Positions 6,216-12,351 of a DNA stretch of 12,686 bases are shown here, in pieces. Under the pieces are notes generated by a model, which saw only the letters and a program-made list of their open reading frames with translations, was not told the DNA's origin and did not search any database. This DNA comes from an uncultured Collinsella sp. (GTDB lineage: Bacteria > Actinomycetota > Coriobacteriia > Coriobacteriales > Coriobacteriaceae), in NCBI GenBank assembly GCA_937958315.1, contig CALFGH010000100.1, forward strand, positions 1-12,686, read 5' to 3'. The position numbers and the translations under genes were made by a program. Position 1 is the first letter of the stretch. Every line of letters starts with the position of its first letter.

Positions 6216-7169
6216 ATGGAACCTAAACAGTACTACATCGGCATCGACGTCGGCGGCACCTCGGTTAAGGAGGGCCTGTTCGACGAGGACGGCAACCTGC
6301 TTGCCAAGGCCAGCGTGCCCACGCCTCCCATCGTTGACGCTGCGGGCTTTGCCGCGGTGACCGAGGCTATCGACCAGGTGGTCGCCAAAGCCCAGATTCC
6401 GCGTGCCTTTGTGGCGGGCATTGGCCTGGCCGTTCCGTGCCCCATCCCGGCATCGGGCGATGCCAAGGTCAAGGCCAACATTGCCATTAACCTGCCCGAG
6501 CTGAGGATCGCCATTCAAAAGCACTGCCCCGACGCGGTCGTTAAGTACGAGAACGATGCCAACGCCGCTGCCATGGGCGAGGCCTGGCTCGGTTCTGCCA
6601 AGGGCGTGCAGAACGTCGTGATGGTCACCATCGGTACCGGCGTGGGCGGCGGCGTAATCGTCAACGGCGACGTGGTATCGGGCGTTGTGGGTGCTGGCGG
6701 TGAGATTGGCCACATGTGCCTGAACCCGGCTGAGGAGCGCACCTGCGGCTGTGGCGGCCATGGCCATCTGGAGCAGTATTCCAGCGCCACTGGCGTGGTG
6801 AGCAACTACCTTGCTGAGTGCAAGAAAGCGGGCGTCGAGCCCATCGAGCTCACCGGGCCTTCTGATTCCAAGGACGTGTTCCAGGCCTGCCGCGAGGGTG
6901 ACAAGCTCGCGCTGGCAGCTGCCGATACCATGGCCGACTATCTCGGCCGTGCCCTGGCGCTTATCGCCAACGTGGTCGATCCCGAGATGTTCCTGATCGG
7001 TGGCGGCGCGTCCGCTTCGGCCGATGTCTACCTCGACAAGGTCCGCGAGCACTTCCAGCGCTACGCGCTTTCCGCCTCACGCGAGACGCCCATTAAGGTC
7101 GCTTCGCTCGGCAACGATGCTGGCATCATCGGCGCCGCCTACGTAGCCCTGCGCGCCGCCGGTAAATAG
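6216..7169 (+). CDS. glk: ROK-family glucokinase
   Basis: The enzyme phosphorylates free glucose, or a related hexose, with ATP in the cytoplasm. From the ATG at 6216 the protein has 317 residues. The phosphate loop is IDVGGTSVK (10-18), the catalytic aspartate is D114 in YENDANAAAMGE, and the second glycine loop is IGTGVGGGVI (139-148). The ROK zinc site runs from H166 through C177 and C179. The fourth ligand, normally cysteine in CGCGxxGC, is H184 in CGCGGHGHLEQYSS. I preferred 6216 over upstream in-frame starts (6150) because AAGGTGG lies 6 bases before it and the ROK fold begins there. It lacks the N-terminal helix-turn-helix of ROK repressors, so it is a kinase. It would capture the free sugar released by the upstream GH1 enzyme. 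N-acetylmannosamine or fructose kinase activity is a less likely alternative. Confidence 0.9.
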   Translation: MEPKQYYIGIDVGGTSVKEGLFDEDGNLLAKASVPTPPIVDAAGFAAVTEAIDQVVAKAQIPRAFVAGIGLAVPCPIPASGDAKVKANIAINLPELRIAIQKHCPDAVVKYENDANAAAMGEAWLGSAKGVQNVVMVTIGTGVGGGVIVNGDVVSGVVGAGGEIGHMCLNPAEERTCGCGGHGHLEQYSSATGVVSNYLAECKKAGVEPIELTGPSDSKDVFQACREGDKLALAAADTMADYLGRALALIANVVDPEMFLIGGGASASADVYLDKVREHFQRYALSASRETPIKVASLGNDAGIIGAAYVALRAAGK

Positions 7170-7170
7170 C

Positions 7171-7235
7171 TGGTGCAAGGGGGTCAGGTTACTTTGCACC
7201 AACACGGTGCAAAAGGGACAGTCTTGGCCCCCATG
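7171..7235. repeat. REP-like palindromic element with three alternating GGTGCAA arms
   Basis: Directly after the glucokinase stop codon TGGTGCAAGG (7171-7180) pairs with CTTTGCACCA (7192-7201). The same TTTGCACC (7193-7200) can instead pair with GGTGCAAA (7206-7213). GGGGTCAGGTTA sits in the first loop and GGGACAGTC follows the third arm. The GGTGCAAAGTAACCTGACCCC-type core resembles short palindromes that accompany REP-associated tyrosine transposases in many bacteria; that link is my inference. Confidence 0.55.
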
Positions 7236-7291
7236 CCTGCCCCAAAATATGCCGTGACCCTTCCGTCTGCGAAGGCTCGGCATCGGCGTGC

Positions 7292-7297
7292 TACCAT
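7292..7297 (+). promoter_or_regulatory. Possible -10 element upstream of ppaC
   Basis: TACCAT in GCTACCATAG lies 38 bases before the ppaC start, a sensible distance for a short leader. No good -35 is visible, so this is tentative. Confidence 0.3.
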
Positions 7298-7335
7298 AGC
7301 TACGTCCAAGTACACATATCAAGTGGAGGATATCC

Positions 7336-8259
7336 ATGGCAAACGTTCTTGTCTTTGGTCACCAGAACCCCGATAACGACGCCATCATGAGTGCCGTCGT
7401 CCTGTCCCAGCTGCTCAACCAGGTTGAGTATGCCGGCAACACCTACGAGGCCTGCGCTCTTGGTCAGCTTCCGGCAGAGTCCGCCAAGCTGCTCGCCGAC
7501 GCCGGTATCGCCGAGCCTCGCGTGATCGAGTCCGTCGAGGCCGGTCAGCTCGTCGTCCTCACCGACCACAACGAGTCCGCCCAGTCCGTCGCCGGCCTTA
7601 AGGACGCCACGGTCTTTGGCGTTGTCGATCATCACCGCATCGGCGACTTCGAGACCGCCGGCCCGCTGCACTACATCTGCCTGCCCTGGGGCTCCAGCTG
7701 CACCATCGTCACCAAGCTCGCCGGCGTGCTCGGCGTTGAGCTTTCCGACGTCCAGGCTAAGCTGCTGCTCTCGGCCATGATGACCGACACGCTCATGCTC
7801 AAGAGCCCCACCACCACCGATGTCGACCGCGCCGTCGCCGCCAAGCTCGGCGAGCAGGTGGGCGTCGACCCGGTCAAGTTTGGCATGGAGGTCTTCCTCA
7901 CCCGTCCGTCCGGCTCCTTTACCGCTGCCGAGATGGTCGGCAACGACATCAAGATGTTCGAGCCCGCCGGCAAGAAGCTGCTCATCGGCCAGTACGAGAC
8001 TGTCGACAAGACCCGCGCACTCGGCATGATCGACGAGATTCGCGAGGCCATGCGCGCCTACGCTGCCGAGAAGGGCGCTGACGGCATTGTCCTGTGCATC
8101 ACCGACATCATGGAGGAGGGCTCGCAGGTCCTGCTCGAGGGCGAGACCGAGGCTGCTCAGAAGGGCCTGGGCATTGCCGACGAGCACGACGGCGTCTGGA
8201 TGCCGGGCGTCCTCTCCCGTAAGAAGCAGGTCGCTGCCCCCATCATGGCCGCCTGCTAG
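7336..8259 (+). CDS. ppaC: Manganese-dependent inorganic pyrophosphatase (family II, DHH superfamily)
   Basis: The enzyme hydrolyses pyrophosphate to two phosphates in the cytoplasm and pulls biosynthetic reactions forward. The 307-residue protein carries the full family II metal site: H9, D13 and D15 in GHQNPDNDAI, D77 in LTDHNE, the DHH triad D98-H99-H100, and D151 in MMTDT. The C-terminal substrate-binding signature SRKKQ is at 294-298. There are no CBS or DRTGG inserts, so this is the simple constitutive form. GGAGG lies 6 bases before the ATG. It appears to be a single-gene transcript, with a terminator directly after it. Confidence 0.97.
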   Translation: MANVLVFGHQNPDNDAIMSAVVLSQLLNQVEYAGNTYEACALGQLPAESAKLLADAGIAEPRVIESVEAGQLVVLTDHNESAQSVAGLKDATVFGVVDHHRIGDFETAGPLHYICLPWGSSCTIVTKLAGVLGVELSDVQAKLLLSAMMTDTLMLKSPTTTDVDRAVAAKLGEQVGVDPVKFGMEVFLTRPSGSFTAAEMVGNDIKMFEPAGKKLLIGQYETVDKTRALGMIDEIREAMRAYAAEKGADGIVLCITDIMEEGSQVLLEGETEAAQKGLGIADEHDGVWMPGVLSRKKQVAAPIMAAC

Positions 8260-8278
8260 GTTTAGTTCACTAAACGCC

Positions 8279-8318
8279 ACGACCGGATCGCGGACGCCCC
8301 GCGCTCCGGTCGTTTTTT
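8279..8318 (+). terminator. Intrinsic terminator of ppaC
   Basis: ACGACCGGA (8279-8287) pairs with TCCGGTCGT (8305-8313), with further CGCGG/CCGCG pairing inside, and is followed by a T-run ending at 8318. It lies 20 bases after the ppaC stop codon. Confidence 0.9.
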
Positions 8319-8456
8319 GTGCATGGCGCCGCGTCGTCTCTTGGACAGGCGTGCCCGTGCCGTTGGGCAAATAATGTTCAACCTGTGGTTCCGCTTTTCG
8401 GCCACGCCTGCGTGCTTGTCGTGCAGGGTAGGCTAGATACAAGCGTAATACGTTAG

Positions 8457-8493
8457 AGCGCGGCGCCGCCACTTGGGCGGGCCGTGCTTTTTT
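8457..8493 (+). terminator. Intrinsic terminator within the nhaA leader, possible riboswitch or attenuator
   Basis: The 5' arm 8457-8470 pairs with 8476-8488 over 13 pairs with one bulged G (8465) and one G-U pair, and TTTTT follows. It lies only about 34 bases before the nhaA start, where a terminator makes sense only if it is regulated. TGGGCGG (8474-8480) overlaps the loop and 3' arm and is also complementary to CCGCCCA (8521-8527), the bases between the Shine-Dalgarno sequence and the start codon. This gives a mutually exclusive alternative fold. Apart from this and the next hairpin, the 267-base gap 8260-8526 holds only the ppaC terminator and no gene. Confidence 0.6.
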
Positions 8494-8496
8494 AAG

Positions 8497-8512
8497 ACGG
8501 GAGCTTTCCCGT
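8497..8512 (+). promoter_or_regulatory. Hairpin just upstream of the nhaA ribosome binding site
   Basis: ACGGGA (8497-8502) pairs with TCCCGT (8507-8512) around a GCTT loop. It stands between the leader terminator and AAAGGAG (8514-8520), so it is part of the structured leader that probably controls nhaA translation. Confidence 0.45.
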
Positions 8513-8526
8513 GAAAGGAGCCGCCC

Positions 8527-9885
8527 ATGGCAGCAACTGAGCAGCTGTTCAACGTTCGTGAGCGCAAGCGCTTTGAACGTCACGATATCTGGGAGCGCAT
8601 CGCCGAGAACGGCACGATTTCCGCCGCCGTCATGGTCTTCGCCGCCATCGCCGCCGTCATTTGCGCTAATACCGATGCCTACGAGGCCATCCATCACTTT
8701 TTGGAGACCCCGTTGTATGTGGGTCTGGGCAACCTTACGGCCGGTCTTACCGTTGAGCTTTTCGTCAACGACTTCCTCATGGCGATTTTCTTTTTGTTGG
8801 TGGGCATTGAGCTTAAGTACGAGATGACGGTCGGCGAGCTCAAAAATCCGCGTCAGGCCATGCTTCCCATGCTGGCGGCCGTGGGCGGCGTCGTCGTTCC
8901 CGCCTGCATCTACCTGATCTTTAACCATGCTGGCGCGCACAACGGCTGGGCCATCCCCATGGCAACCGATATTGCCTTCGCACTGGGCGTGCTGTCGCTT
9001 TTGGGCAATCGCGTGCCCAACGGCGTGCGCGTGTTCTTCTCGACGCTCGCCATCGCCGACGACCTCATCTCCATCGCCGCCATCGCCATCTTCTACGGTC
9101 AGAGCCCCAATCCGTTTTGGTTGGGCGCCGCCGCGCTTGTGACCTGCGCGCTCGTGTGGCTCAACAAGACGCAGCATTACCGCCTTGCCCCGTATTCGGT
9201 ACTGGGTCTGCTGTTGTGGTTCTGCATGTTCAAGAGCGGCGTGCACGCTACGCTCGCCGGCGTCATCCTGGCCTTCACCATTCCGGCCAAGTGCGGCGTC
9301 AAGCTCGATAGCCTCACCGATTGGTTGGGCGAGTGCCTGCCGCTGCTCGATGACCGCTACGACGACGAGGCACACATCCTGGGCCAGCATGACTTTACCG
9401 TCTCGACCACCAAGGTCGAGCGCGTCATGCACCGCGTGACCCCGCCGCTCATCCGCATGGAGCGTCTGATCTCCACGCCGGTCAACTTTGTGATTCTGCC
9501 GATCTTTGCGTTCGTGAACGCACAGGTTCGCCTGGTGGGCGTGGACATGAGCACGCTGCTCACCGACCCGGTGACGCTCGGCGTGTACTTTGGCATGCTG
9601 CTGGGCAAGCCGATCGGCATCTTTGGCATGACGTTCGCCCTGGTTAAGCTCAAGGTTTGCCAGTTGCCGCGCAACGTCAACTGGCACATGATCGCTGGCG
9701 TGGGTATTCTGGGCGGCATCGGCTTTACCATGTCGATCCTCATCAGCGGCCTCGCCTTCCCGACGGCCCAGTTCGAGGTCCTGGCTGCCAAGGCCGCTAT
9801 TCTTGCCGGTTCGGTCACCGCTGCCGTGCTCGGCATGATCTACATGAGCGTGGTCTGCAAACACCCCGCGCCCAAAGACAAGTAA
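8527..9885 (+). CDS. nhaA: Na+/H+ antiporter NhaA
   Basis: This inner-membrane antiporter exchanges cytoplasmic Na+ or Li+ for protons in pH and salt homeostasis. The 452-residue protein shows the NhaA core: FFLLVGIELKYE (88-99), the ion-site aspartates D178-D179 in LAIADDL, D148 in MATDIAF, and the conserved lysine K361 in LGKPIGIFG. Glycine-rich GVGILGGIGFTMS follows near the C-terminus. It is longer than E. coli NhaA (388 residues) mainly through a charged segment at about 255-310, rich in Asp, Glu and His (DDRYDDEAHILGQHD). Such an enlarged loop is typical of actinobacterial members. AAAGGAG lies 6 bases before the ATG. Its leader contains a terminator and an alternative start-site pairing, which suggests ion-dependent control. 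A bidirectional terminator follows. Confidence 0.97.
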   Translation: MAATEQLFNVRERKRFERHDIWERIAENGTISAAVMVFAAIAAVICANTDAYEAIHHFLETPLYVGLGNLTAGLTVELFVNDFLMAIFFLLVGIELKYEMTVGELKNPRQAMLPMLAAVGGVVVPACIYLIFNHAGAHNGWAIPMATDIAFALGVLSLLGNRVPNGVRVFFSTLAIADDLISIAAIAIFYGQSPNPFWLGAAALVTCALVWLNKTQHYRLAPYSVLGLLLWFCMFKSGVHATLAGVILAFTIPAKCGVKLDSLTDWLGECLPLLDDRYDDEAHILGQHDFTVSTTKVERVMHRVTPPLIRMERLISTPVNFVILPIFAFVNAQVRLVGVDMSTLLTDPVTLGVYFGMLLGKPIGIFGMTFALVKLKVCQLPRNVNWHMIAGVGILGGIGFTMSILISGLAFPTAQFEVLAAKAAILAGSVTAAVLGMIYMSVVCKHPAPKDK

Positions 9886-9902
9886 AAGCACATACAAGTT
9901 TG

Positions 9903-9940
9903 AAAACGCCGCCTGTGAACACCATCACAAGCGGCGTTTT
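9903..9940. terminator. Bidirectional intrinsic terminator after nhaA
   Basis: AAAACGCCGC (9903-9912) pairs with GCGGCGTTTT (9931-9940), and TGTGA pairs with TCACA inside. A-run and T-run flank the stem, so it can work on both strands. This suits its place between nhaA and the convergent small gene. Confidence 0.85.
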
Positions 9941-10107
9941 AGTCATTGGGGACGTTCTTAAATGACTAGTCGAGAGGGACACTCTTCGCGAGCGACCGAA
10001 AAGGACCGTCCCAAACTGCCGGCACTTGGGGACTGTCCCCAAGTGCCACATGCCATCTGGGAAGACTGTCCCCAATAACTAGTCGTTTAAGAACGTCCCC
10101 AATGACT
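9941..10107. mobile_element. MITE-like element with 30-bp terminal inverted repeats
   Basis: The arms 9941-9970 and 10078-10107 are complementary at 29 of 30 positions, and the exception is a G-U pair in RNA. The 107-base centre carries a perfect 13-bp palindrome (10021-10047) with a GGGGAC-T-GTCCCC core, and further GGACCGTCC-type sequences. CCCAATGACTA is repeated just outside the right end (10109-10119). The element begins at the first base after the nhaA terminator and ends 16 bases before the convergent small gene. It encodes no plausible protein. It is probably a non-mobile or RAYT-type repeat; no transposase is in the window. Confidence 0.65.
10021..10047. repeat. Perfect 13-bp palindrome at the centre of the element
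   Basis: GGCACTTGGGGAC (10021-10033) and its exact reverse complement (10035-10047) flank a single T. As DNA it could extrude as a cruciform, and either strand could form a hairpin. A similar half-site, GACTGTCCCC, recurs at 10065-10074. Confidence 0.8.
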
Positions 10108-10122
10108 ACCCAATGACTAGGT

Positions 10123-10377
10123 TTATTCCACGGTGCCGTAGACGGCGCCCCAGCCGTGGGCGGCCAAGGCGGAGTTGAGCTGGTCGCAAAGCGATTGGCG
10201 GTCGTAGTAGCCGGGCGGCAAAAGGTTGACGATTTCCATGAGGTCGGGCGCGAGGTCCAAGATCTCGGCCTGCACGATGAGATCCAGGCGGTCGATGGCG
10301 CGGCGGTCATAAAACAGTCCGTCGACCAGGCGCTGCAGGTCGCCGAATTCCTCGGCCTGGAACGATCCGTACTCCAT
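10123..10377 (-). CDS. Small acidic protein of unknown function
   Basis: I do not recognise this 84-residue protein. The ATG at 10377 is chosen because AAGGAGG lies 4 bases upstream; an upstream ATG at 10407 lacks such a site. The sequence begins MEYGSFQAEEFGDLQ and is acidic and mostly predicted helical. It has LIVQAEILDLAPDLMEIVNLLPPG in the middle, written here as two parts: LIVQAEILDLAP and DLMEIVNLLPPG. The end is DQLNSALAAHGWGAVYGTVE. There is no signal peptide, membrane segment, cysteine or metal motif. The good ribosome binding site and the amino-acid composition support a real gene. It is divergent from the aminotransferase gene and convergent with nhaA, with the repeat element just beyond its stop codon. 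A small cytoplasmic regulator or toxin/antitoxin-like partner cannot be excluded, but nothing shows it. Confidence 0.7.
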   Translation of the reverse strand: MEYGSFQAEEFGDLQRLVDGLFYDRRAIDRLDLIVQAEILDLAPDLMEIVNLLPPGYYDRQSLCDQLNSALAAHGWGAVYGTVE

Positions 10378-10480
10378 AGTGCCTCCTTGGGCGCCCCACA
10401 CCGGCATGCGCGGCGATGTCGTAATTCATTGCGATGAACTTAATCTATCACGGCTTCATACCGTTGCGGCAGTGGCGGTC

Positions 10481-10486
10481 TATACT
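10481..10486 (+). promoter_or_regulatory. Likely -10 element of the aminotransferase gene
   Basis: TATACT in TCTATACTTAG lies 42 bases before the start codon. The same TATACTT appears before the tat gene (12271-12277). No convincing -35 is seen at the usual 16-18 base spacing. Confidence 0.4.
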
Positions 10487-10527
10487 TAGACGAACTGCAA
10501 CGTCCCGCTTCGCGAAAGGTCGCACCC

Positions 10528-11832
10528 ATGCAGACGATCTACCAGAAGATGGAAACCACCGAACTCGATGCCGCCATCGAGGCGCTCAAAGCCGAGGTCG
10601 CCGAGGTCAAGGCCAAGGGCCTGGCGCTCGACATGGCCCGCGGCAAGCCGTCGCCCTCCCAGGTGGGCATCTCTCGCCCCATGCTCGATATCCTCAATGC
10701 CGATGCCGATCTGCACGACGGCAACGTCGACTGCTCCAACTACGGTTGCTTTGAGGGCATTCCCTCGGCACGCAAGCTGGCGGGGGAGTTCCTGGGTTGC
10801 CCCGCCGAGCAGACGCTCGTACTGGGTTCGTCGAGCCTGCTGATCGAGCACGATATCGCCGGCATGTTCTGGCGCTGCGGCTCGTGCGGTAGCGAGCCTT
10901 GGGAGGCTTATGAGGCCGCGCATGACGGCAAGAAGGTCAAGTTCCTGTGCCCTGTTCCCGGCTACGACCGCCACTTTGGCATCACTGCCGACTTGGGTAT
11001 CGAGAATGTCCCCGTCGCGATGACCGACAACGGCCCCGACATGGACGAGATCGAGCGCTTGGTTGCCGCCGACGACTCCATCAAGGGCATCTGGTGCGTG
11101 CCCAAGTATTCCAACCCCACGGGCATCACCTTTAGCGAGGACACCGTGCGTCGCCTGGTCGAGATGCCCACGGCCGCGCCCGATTTCCGCATCTTCTGGG
11201 ACAACGCCTACTGCGTGCACGACCTGTACGACGAGACCAACGAGCTCGCCAATATCTTCGACCTCGCTCGCGCGGCGGGCACCGAGGACCGCGTGGTGGC
11301 TTTTGCCTCGACGTCCAAGATTACCTTCCCGGGCGCCGGCATCGGCTTCATCGGTGCGAGCCCCGCGGTCATCGCCGAGTTCTCCAAGCGCCTGAAGGCC
11401 GGCCTCATCAGCGCCGACAAGCTCAACCAGCTGCGCCACGTGCGCTTCCTTCCCACCATCGAGGCGGTCAAGGAGCACATGAAAAAGCATGCCGAGTTCC
11501 TGCGTCCGCGCTTTGAGGCCGTTGAGCGCAAGCTCACCGAGGGCCTGGGCGATACGGGCTGTGCCACCTGGACGCACCCCCGCGGCGGCTACTTTGTAAG
11601 CTTCGATGGTCCCGAGGGCTCGGCCCAGAAGGTCGCCGCGCTTTGCGCCGACCTGGGCGTCAAGCTCACGCCGGCCGGTGCCACCTGGCCCTATGGCAAG
11701 GATCCGCGCGATACCAACATCCGTATTGCGCCGAGCTATCCCACGGTCGAGGACCTGGAGGCCGCGCTCGACGTGCTGGTGCTGGCCGTTAAGCTTGTCG
11801 CTGCCGAGCTTGCTCGTGCCGAGCGCGCCTAA
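10528..11832 (+). CDS. PLP-dependent aminotransferase, probable aspartate aminotransferase of subgroup Ib (PF12897 type)
   Basis: The enzyme probably transfers an amino group between aspartate and 2-oxoglutarate, or a related pair, in the cytoplasm. The 434-residue protein has a fold-type I layout: MARGKPSPSQ (36-45) near the N-terminus, N196 in KYSNPTG, D225 in FWDNAYCVHDL (pairs with the PLP ring nitrogen), the Schiff-base lysine K264 in STSKITFPGAG, and the carboxylate-binding arginine R399 in TNIRIAPSYP. The SGTSK variant spacing, the long N-terminal helix and the length match the subgroup known from Corynebacterium glutamicum AspT rather than classic AspC. These proteins are often labelled MocR-like, but no GntR domain is present here. 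AAAGG lies 9 bases before the ATG. The class is certain; the substrate is likely but not proven. Confidence 0.9.
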   Translation: MQTIYQKMETTELDAAIEALKAEVAEVKAKGLALDMARGKPSPSQVGISRPMLDILNADADLHDGNVDCSNYGCFEGIPSARKLAGEFLGCPAEQTLVLGSSSLLIEHDIAGMFWRCGSCGSEPWEAYEAAHDGKKVKFLCPVPGYDRHFGITADLGIENVPVAMTDNGPDMDEIERLVAADDSIKGIWCVPKYSNPTGITFSEDTVRRLVEMPTAAPDFRIFWDNAYCVHDLYDETNELANIFDLARAAGTEDRVVAFASTSKITFPGAGIGFIGASPAVIAEFSKRLKAGLISADKLNQLRHVRFLPTIEAVKEHMKKHAEFLRPRFEAVERKLTEGLGDTGCATWTHPRGGYFVSFDGPEGSAQKVAALCADLGVKLTPAGATWPYGKDPRDTNIRIAPSYPTVEDLEAALDVLVLAVKLVAAELARAERA

Positions 11833-11846
11833 CGCGCGGCTTCCCG

Positions 11847-11852
11847 TACTAT
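11847..11852 (+). promoter_or_regulatory. Possible -10 element before the STAS gene
   Basis: TACTAT lies 31 bases before the STAS start codon in the 51-base gap after the aminotransferase. No -35 is evident, and read-through from the aminotransferase is equally possible because no terminator separates them. Confidence 0.25.
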
Positions 11853-11883
11853 CCGCACTTTCGATACGTAAAGGAGCGTATAC

Positions 11884-12198
11884 ATGGATTTGGGTATTTC
11901 CACCAACCCCACGCCGGAGATCTACACCATTAAGGTAACCGGCGAGATCGATATCTCTAACGCCGATAGCCTGCGCAATGCTATCGACCTGGCGCTCGAG
12001 CAGCCCACTGAGGCCGTTGAGCTCGATTTTGCCCAGGTGAGCTACATCGATTCGACGGGCATTGGCGTGCTCGTGGGCGCCGCGCACCACGCGGTCGACC
12101 ACGGTAAGCGCTTTAGCTGCACTAATGTGCAGCCCCAGGTGATGCGCGTGGTTCAGCTGCTGGGCGTCGACCAGGAGATTTCGATCACGGCGGCATAA
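11884..12198 (+). CDS. STAS-domain anti-sigma factor antagonist (SpoIIAA/RsbV type)
   Basis: Proteins of this family free a sigma factor by binding its anti-sigma kinase, and are switched off by serine phosphorylation. The 104-residue protein is a single STAS domain: YTIKVTGEIDISNADSL (14-30), the LDF strand, and YIDSTGIGVLVG (54-65), where S57 is the expected phosphorylation site. The final part, VMRVVQLLGVDQEI, is typical. AAGGAG lies 7 bases before the ATG. The usual partners, an RsbW/SpoIIAB-type kinase and a sigma factor, are not adjacent in this window. It follows the aminotransferase by 51 bases and may share its transcript. An alternative role in a stressosome-like or lipid-transport STAS system is less likely, as no other such domain is present. 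Confidence 0.93.
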   Translation: MDLGISTNPTPEIYTIKVTGEIDISNADSLRNAIDLALEQPTEAVELDFAQVSYIDSTGIGVLVGAAHHAVDHGKRFSCTNVQPQVMRVVQLLGVDQEISITAA

Positions 12199-12242
12199 TC
12201 TTTGCCCCCAAAAGGGCGTGCCGTTTGGCATATGTTTGTGAT

Positions 12243-12276
12243 GCGCTCGGACGTTTTGGCGTCCGGGCGCTATACT
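12243..12276 (+). terminator. Hairpin after the STAS gene, abutting a promoter -10
   Basis: GCGCTCGGACG (12243-12253) pairs with CGTCCGGGCGC (12260-12270) over 11 positions, one of them G-U, around a 6-base loop. TATACTTG follows directly, so the U-run is poor. TATACT (12271-12276) is probably the -10 of the tat gene. The hairpin may end the STAS transcript while forming the upstream edge of the next promoter. Confidence 0.5.
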
Positions 12277-12351
12277 TGACCGAATGAATAGACGAGTTCC
12301 GGCCGAATGGCGCGGTGCGGGCTCGACTCACATCGAGCCTTGGAGGTATGT

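Noticed and set aside
7300..9897. 865-codon open frame on the minus strand opposite ppaC and nhaA
   Set aside because: It is an antisense shadow of two well-recognised genes in GC-rich DNA, rich in Arg, His, Gly and Asp, with no domain and no ribosome binding site.
9941..10107. CRISPR array
   Set aside because: The repeats are inverted and paired, not regularly spaced direct repeats with unique spacers, and no cas gene is present.
9815..10310. Short minus-strand frames through the inverted-repeat element
   Set aside because: They read through palindromic repeat sequence and give repetitive peptides; they are a by-product of the repeat.
10486..12231. 581-codon open frame on the minus strand opposite the aminotransferase and STAS genes
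   Set aside because: It spans two clear plus-strand genes and the spacer between them, and shows no recognisable domain.
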